Source of the DNA: Corynebacterium sp. | GTDB lineage: Bacteria > Actinomycetota > Actinomycetes > Mycobacteriales > Mycobacteriaceae | Direction: 5' to 3' | NCBI RefSeq assembly: GCF_030532965.1 | Contig: NZ_JAUNKC010000006.1 | Location: forward strand, 1-64,000 | Length of the DNA: 64,000 nucleotides | Shown: positions 59,514 to 64,000 of the stretch, one piece after another | How the letters are laid out: the number at the start of each line of letters is the position of its first letter | Numbering within the stretch: the first letter of the stretch is position 1 | Notes under the pieces: model-generated | Seen by the model: the letters and a program-made list of their open reading frames with translations, nothing else | What the model was told of the DNA's origin: nothing | Database searches by the model: none | Translations under genes and position numbers: made by a program

Positions 59514-60266
59514 TTATGCTTCGACCACCAACGTCAATTCCAACGAATCCGGCGTCGATTCAATCACCATGCCGGATTCCTCCAAAACGGTGCGCACCTG
59601 CGACAGTGACGTTGGCGCAGTCTCCGCTAACGCCAATGCCCGCGCCACCAGCCCTTTGTAGTGCTTATTGAAGTGGCTCACCACTTTTCGACTACCATCA
59701 GCAGCCACCGACTCCACCCGGACTGTGACAGCGCCGGGCGCCTTTCCCAATTGTTGGTACGTGCCGGAGCGAAGATCAACAACAAGCCCCGGGTAATCCG
59801 CGATCGCCTCGGAAATCTTCGACCCCCACCGCTTTTTCATCGTTGGCGGTTTTTCCGACTCACCAGAACCTGCGATAGGTAGCTTGGTTCCACCGGAAAG
59901 CCGATAATTGGGGATCTGGTCGGTGGCTTTTAGCAGTCCAAACAACGCGTCGCCCACCGCTAGTCGCTCCAAGGCTGATGGCGGTAGGGAAGTGGCATCG
60001 AGGGCGTCGAAAAGCACACCGGTGAACCGGAAAATAGCTGGCATTGTCGGCGCAGAGAACAATTCCTGATTCACGGCGATTAATGCACTAAGTTTTATGG
60101 AAATCCCCAATGTGGCAAGGGCTTCTTCTTCAGGCAGCGCGATAAGATCCGCCGCGATCTCTTCCCGCACCCCATTCAATTGGGGAAACGACAACGTGGA
60201 CAAATCAAGTGGCGCACCGGTACCACCTGCGGCCTTGGTTTCGGACGGGGGCAGAATAATTAACAT
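59514..60266 (-). CDS. yaaA: YaaA family peroxide-stress protein
   Basis: 250 aa from ATG 60266. YaaA/DUF328 motifs: LIILPPSETKAAGG at the start, FTGVLFDAL, NYRLSGGTKLPIAG, VVDLRSGTYQ and SHFNKHYKGLVAR. E. coli YaaA limits intracellular iron during H2O2 stress; DNA-binding has been reported for the fold. It converges with cobA with a 13-bp gap. Confidence 0.9.
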   Translation of the reverse strand: MLIILPPSETKAAGGTGAPLDLSTLSFPQLNGVREEIAADLIALPEEEALATLGISIKLSALIAVNQELFSAPTMPAIFRFTGVLFDALDATSLPPSALERLAVGDALFGLLKATDQIPNYRLSGGTKLPIAGSGESEKPPTMKKRWGSKISEAIADYPGLVVDLRSGTYQQLGKAPGAVTVRVESVAADGSRKVVSHFNKHYKGLVARALALAETAPTSLSQVRTVLEESGMVIESTPDSLELTLVVEA

Positions 60267-60392
60267 GAAATCCAACTCTATACCCATCTACACCCACAGG
60301 TGGTGCTAGATTCTGGTTTTCCCACACGACCAATTAACCTAGAACCGCACGTAACGAAAAATCATGGCAGTTTAAAAGGGGGATTGTAACCG

Positions 60393-62234
60393 GTGGCTTT
60401 AGATGTGGCTCAACCACCTACAACCCAGACCCCGCGAAAAGCCCAATTGCGGCGAGTATCCGCAATCGACGGATTGCGGGGGTTGGCAGTACTTTCGGTG
60501 GTTCTCTATCACTTCTTTGGCACCATCGCCCCCGGTGGTTTCCTCGGGGTCGATATGTTCTTCGTCCTGTCAGGTTTCCTCATCACCTCACTGCTTCTGC
60601 GCGAATACGCGGTGAATTCCCGCATCGATCTGCGGTTGTTTTGGCTCCGTCGGGCTCGGCGCATCCTGCCAGCCGCCATCGTGGTTCTGGTGATAGGCAC
60701 CGCCGCAGCGGGGCTGGTTGGTGGCGACCCGGCGGTGGGCTTAAAACCCCAATTCATTGGGACTTTGGCTTTCGTGAACAACTGGATGCAAATCGCCGGA
60801 AGCGAAAGCTATTTCGCCGATTTCGGGGTTCAGATTTTCGCCCACTATTGGTCGCTGGCCGTGGAGGAGCAATTCTATGTGCTCTTCCCATTGCTCGTGG
60901 TGGTGCTACTTCGACAGTCTCGTGCAGCGTTGATTGTGGCCAGCGCCGGTTTATGCTGCGCCTCGTACGCCGCGATGCAGATCCTCTATTCCCCAGAGCT
61001 TGACCCAACCCGAGTGTATTACGGCACCGACACGCACTCCTTCGGCCTCCTCATTGGGGTTTTACTAGCCTGCTTTACGACGAGCACCTCCGCCGATCCC
61101 CACACCGACTCCTGGCCGGTAACGCCTACCCGGCACGCCCCCGCGATGGGGATTGTGGGGCTCATCGGATTGGTAGCCTTAGTGTGTTTCACACCCGACA
61201 CCTCGGCATTCACGTACCGAGGTGGGCTTCTGGCAGCAAGCCTATTCACGATGATGCTGTTGTATTCGATCCTGCACCAACAAGGACCAGCCCATGCCTT
61301 CGTCAATACGAAGTCCACGCGGTGGCTGGGAAAAATATCATTTTCCCTCTATTTATGGCACTGGCCTGTGTACGTCATCATCACCGCCCTGACCCACCAT
61401 CCCGTCCGGTCAATCATCGCCCTGGTTGCATCTCTTTCATTAGCGCACCTCAGCTACACCTGGGTAGAAACCCCCATCCGACGCCACGGATATCGCCACA
61501 TTTGGAACATACTGCGCCCCAAACCCAGATTGATAATCATCGGGACCGGTATAACCCTGCTCATGACGGCCGGAATTGCGATAATACAATCCCCGAACGA
61601 AACCGCCCTGGAACGGCAGCTTAAAGAACTATCCGCAGCCGCAACGACAACAACTGCGGCACCTGCGGGACCGGCGAACGTCGTCAAGCTAAGTCCCGGC
61701 CCGCATCCCGTTCCGGATAGCGCCGCGCTCACCGCCATTGGGGATTCTGTCATGCTAGCCAGTAGCGACGCCCTTAAACGCCGCTACCCACACATCCACG
61801 TCGATGCTCAGGTTTCCCGCAATATCGATGCTGCCCCCGACATTCTTAGAAGTCTCGACGCGAAAGATGCCCTCGACCCGATCGTCATCTTAGGTTTCGG
61901 CACCAACGCAGAACTTGACCTCAATGCAGTAGAAACCACAATGACAATCCTCGGCCCCGACCGCATCGCAATTCTCGTCACCCCCTTCGGCGACCGACCA
62001 TGGATCCTTAAATCACACGACAACATCCGCACCGCGCACGCCGAATACCCGAACCTGTACATCGCCGATTGGTGTGGCAAAGCCCAGGCGGACCCTGCCA
62101 TTTTGCATGACGACGAAATACATCCCACGGATATCGGAGCCGAAAAATACACCGAGGCTATCACCCAAGCCCTCGTGCAATGGGCAAACCACCGAAACCC
62201 AGAAACCCCTACCTGCGACAAACCCCGACAATGA
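60393..62234 (+). CDS. OafA-type membrane acyltransferase with C-terminal SGNH domain
   Basis: 613 aa, GTG start with AAAAGGGGG upstream. The N-terminal 390 residues form the acyltransferase-3 membrane domain: the His of LYHFFGTIAPGGFLGVDMFFVLSGFLI, RRARRILPA, HYWSLAVEEQFYVLFPLL. A Thr/Ala-rich extracytoplasmic linker (about 415-435) leads to an SGNH-hydrolase-like domain: AIGDSVMLASSDAL (Ser), GFGTNAELD and DEIHPTDIGAEKY (Asp/His). Such fusions O-acylate cell-surface sugars, peptidoglycan or mycolate-type lipids. The target is not shown. Its stop overlaps the next gene's start. Confidence 0.9.
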   Translation: MALDVAQPPTTQTPRKAQLRRVSAIDGLRGLAVLSVVLYHFFGTIAPGGFLGVDMFFVLSGFLITSLLLREYAVNSRIDLRLFWLRRARRILPAAIVVLVIGTAAAGLVGGDPAVGLKPQFIGTLAFVNNWMQIAGSESYFADFGVQIFAHYWSLAVEEQFYVLFPLLVVVLLRQSRAALIVASAGLCCASYAAMQILYSPELDPTRVYYGTDTHSFGLLIGVLLACFTTSTSADPHTDSWPVTPTRHAPAMGIVGLIGLVALVCFTPDTSAFTYRGGLLAASLFTMMLLYSILHQQGPAHAFVNTKSTRWLGKISFSLYLWHWPVYVIITALTHHPVRSIIALVASLSLAHLSYTWVETPIRRHGYRHIWNILRPKPRLIIIGTGITLLMTAGIAIIQSPNETALERQLKELSAAATTTTAAPAGPANVVKLSPGPHPVPDSAALTAIGDSVMLASSDALKRRYPHIHVDAQVSRNIDAAPDILRSLDAKDALDPIVILGFGTNAELDLNAVETTMTILGPDRIAILVTPFGDRPWILKSHDNIRTAHAEYPNLYIADWCGKAQADPAILHDDEIHPTDIGAEKYTEAITQALVQWANHRNPETPTCDKPRQ

Positions 62235-63826
62235 AAAAACACGCCATCTTTATCGTAAGTACCGCCCTCGCTGCCTTGACTGCGTGCAGCCCCGAGCCAA
62301 CCTCACCTGCTCCGACACCCACCACAATCACAGTTGCCACGGAGCCCTTTGCCTCAATCAACCCGTTAGAACAGCAACCACACCCGCTAACAACGCTGCT
62401 GTACCAGCCGCTCTTTAGCTACCTGCCACACAGCACCAACCGGTACCACCTCGACACCGTGCGCTCACTCGGCAACGTCACCGACATTAGCCCCGACGGA
62501 ACCACCTACACCATCACGCTCCACAACCGCAGCTGGTCCGACCAAACCCCCATCACCACCAACGACATCGAACTATGGTGGCAACTGTCGAACACCGCAC
62601 AAACCCTGCCAGAAACCGTCACCGAACTGACGATTCTCAGCCACGATACCTTCACCATCACGGCCGACCAAGCCTACAATCCGACCTGGTTCATCGGGAA
62701 CCAACTCAACCGCATCACCCCGCTGCCGCAACACGCTTGGAACCCCACCAATACCCTCACACCCACTGAACTACTCGAGGCCATCACAGCCGACGCTGCC
62801 AACCCCAATCAACCACGCTGGAAGACCACCAACGGGCCGTACGTTATGGCAGCACACTCAGTACAGGAAACCACAACGCTCACCATCAACCCCAATTACG
62901 ACGGCCTCGATAAACCCACTATCCCGACGGTCATCCTGAGCGCCGCCAACGACCGGCACCACACCGCCGACTACCAAACACTGCCCCCCAATACCGATCC
63001 GGGTGCTCTGAACGAACTACGAGATGCTGGGTTTACGATCATGCCACGGTATGGGCATGCAATTAACTATATGGTGCCGAATATGACCAACCCCCTCATT
63101 GGGGAAATGTATATCCGAAGTGTTATACAACAACTTGTCGACCAGCAGAAAATTATCAAGACAGTCTGGAACGGGCACGCCCTCCCAGGATGTGGGCCAA
63201 CTCCAACGAACCCCAATCAACCATGTTCGTCGACATATAATCCAACGAGCGCGAAAAAAATACTGGAGAAAAACGGCTGGGTAAAACGCGGCGGTAGATT
63301 CCACTGCAGTGAAGCTGATAAATGCGGTGGTGGAGCGGAAACAGGGCAAGAACTAGCTCTGGAAATTGCCGCGCCTACCGGAATCTTCAGCGACAAGATC
63401 TTCCCAATTCTGGAAAAAGACTTTGAATCAGCAGGAATAAAACTCCAGCTAAAAACCACCGAGAATCCGTTTGAAATGCTTGCCGAATGTGAGCAAGTGG
63501 TTGAATGCTCCTGGCAATTGGGGATTTTCACAAACAGTGTTGCATGGATATTCCCAATTGCGGCTACAGGCGAGGACATTCTTTCCACCTCCGGCCGCGC
63601 TAATGTGGGTTCCTTTTCCGCTCTCGAGGTCGACGCTGCGATTGAAGCTTCCGTTTTCTCCAATGGTGAGGATGCGACAACTCCTACCTACATCGATGCA
63701 GTTGCCTCTGAGCAGCCGTTGATTTGGCTTCCAACTCCTCCGGAGAAATTCGTGGCGGTGCGCGACTCGCTCGTTGGCGTGGATCCCACAAGCGGTTTCG
63801 TCCCCCAGGACTGGCGACTGCACTAA
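62231..63826 (+). CDS. Solute-binding-type lipoprotein (SBP_bac_5 family), no adjacent transporter
   Basis: 531 aa from ATG 62231, ATGA-overlapping the acyltransferase stop. Lipobox LTAC with Cys near residue 20. SBP_bac_5 features: LTTLLYQPLFSYLPHST, DISPDGTTYTITLHNRSWSDQTPITTNDI, GPYVMAAHS, NPNYDGLDKPTIP and YNPTSAKKILEKNGW. No permease or ATPase follows in the window. The mycobacterial lipoprotein LpqW is of the same family and acts in cell-envelope lipoglycan synthesis, not import. Translational coupling to an envelope acyltransferase makes a similar envelope role plausible but unproven. Confidence 0.85.
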   Translation: MKKHAIFIVSTALAALTACSPEPTSPAPTPTTITVATEPFASINPLEQQPHPLTTLLYQPLFSYLPHSTNRYHLDTVRSLGNVTDISPDGTTYTITLHNRSWSDQTPITTNDIELWWQLSNTAQTLPETVTELTILSHDTFTITADQAYNPTWFIGNQLNRITPLPQHAWNPTNTLTPTELLEAITADAANPNQPRWKTTNGPYVMAAHSVQETTTLTINPNYDGLDKPTIPTVILSAANDRHHTADYQTLPPNTDPGALNELRDAGFTIMPRYGHAINYMVPNMTNPLIGEMYIRSVIQQLVDQQKIIKTVWNGHALPGCGPTPTNPNQPCSSTYNPTSAKKILEKNGWVKRGGRFHCSEADKCGGGAETGQELALEIAAPTGIFSDKIFPILEKDFESAGIKLQLKTTENPFEMLAECEQVVECSWQLGIFTNSVAWIFPIAATGEDILSTSGRANVGSFSALEVDAAIEASVFSNGEDATTPTYIDAVASEQPLIWLPTPPEKFVAVRDSLVGVDPTSGFVPQDWRLH

Positions 63827-63850
63827 TTTTCGCGTTTCGGCACGCCTTAT

Positions 63851-63926
63851 ACCGGGTCTGCCAAGGTGTCTGCAGACCCGGTGTGCTAGTTGCGATGTAG
63901 TTAATGAAGTAGCCTGCGTGCTACTT
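63851..63926 (+). terminator. Hairpins after the last gene
   Basis: ACCGGGTCTGC (63851-63861) pairs perfectly with GCAGACCCGGT (63872-63882). A second inverted repeat GAAGTAGC-x6-GCTACTTC follows near 63905-63926. T-runs are weak. The rest of the window to 64000 shows no gene. Confidence 0.65.
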
Positions 63927-64000
63927 CGTAGAAGCTTTTGTTAATGATCGGTGCGCGGTTAAACCGAAGGGGACTGGTGGGGGTTCGGCGATGTCCGATT

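Overview
The window looks like a stretch of a Corynebacterium chromosome. The proteins match corynebacterial families: a GluABCD-type glutamate uptake system, mycothione reductase, malate:quinone oxidoreductase, a DUF2469 protein, an HtaA-type heme-binding domain and a lipoprotein penicillin-binding protein. A DtxR-like operator is also present. The gene order thiEOSGF / rplS-lepB-rnhB / yraN-comM-dprA-xerC / rpsB-tsf-pyrH-frr-cdsA-rlmN / dxr-rseP-ispG-PBP-map is a conserved actinobacterial core layout. I do not assign a species.

Region by region. 1-2.3 kb is accessory: a tandemly duplicated 5' end of a transposase-like gene, then two immunity-type genes (a DUF4241 plus SUKH-like fusion and a shorter SUKH-like paralogue) and a tiny membrane protein. 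2.3-5.7 kb has panB and a large surface protein (HtaA domain, leucine-rich repeats, Ig-like domain, C-terminal membrane anchor) behind a probable DtxR operator. 5.9-9.6 kb is a thiazole/thiamine operon on the minus strand, led by a TPP riboswitch. 10.3-24.5 kb is translation, secretion, DNA-processing and phospholipid housekeeping. 24.6-29.7 kb has a secreted CAP-like protein, a DUF2631 protein, dxr and the site-2 protease. 29.7-36.0 kb is a minus-strand operon: two ATPases, an MFS permease, a substrate-binding lipoprotein and a fused double permease. 36.4-39.0 kb is a two-gene ABC-2-type transporter. 39.3-44.8 kb runs ispG, a PBP, map and cobQ. 44.8-49.4 kb has mycothione reductase, an alpha/beta hydrolase and mqo. 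49.5-59.5 kb holds cobalamin genes (chlD-type chelatase, cobO, cobB, cobA) interrupted by gluABCD, a SUKH-like orphan and selO. 59.5-63.8 kb has yaaA, an OafA/SGNH acyltransferase and a coupled solute-binding lipoprotein.

The strongest unexplained signals are these. (1) The exact 11-mer CGTCGAAAAGC occurs 18 times, 9 per strand, including two inverted pairs between genes. (2) The cobalt-chelatase gene is split by what reads as a +1 programmed frameshift. (3) Two genes of the minus-strand transporter operon have strong Shine-Dalgarno sequences placed in front of AUU codons, and one of them has no ATG, GTG or TTG that would give a complete protein. (4) An HtaA-LRR-Ig surface protein sits behind a DtxR-like site. 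(5) A DtxR-like palindrome and a long hairpin lie between dprA and xerC.
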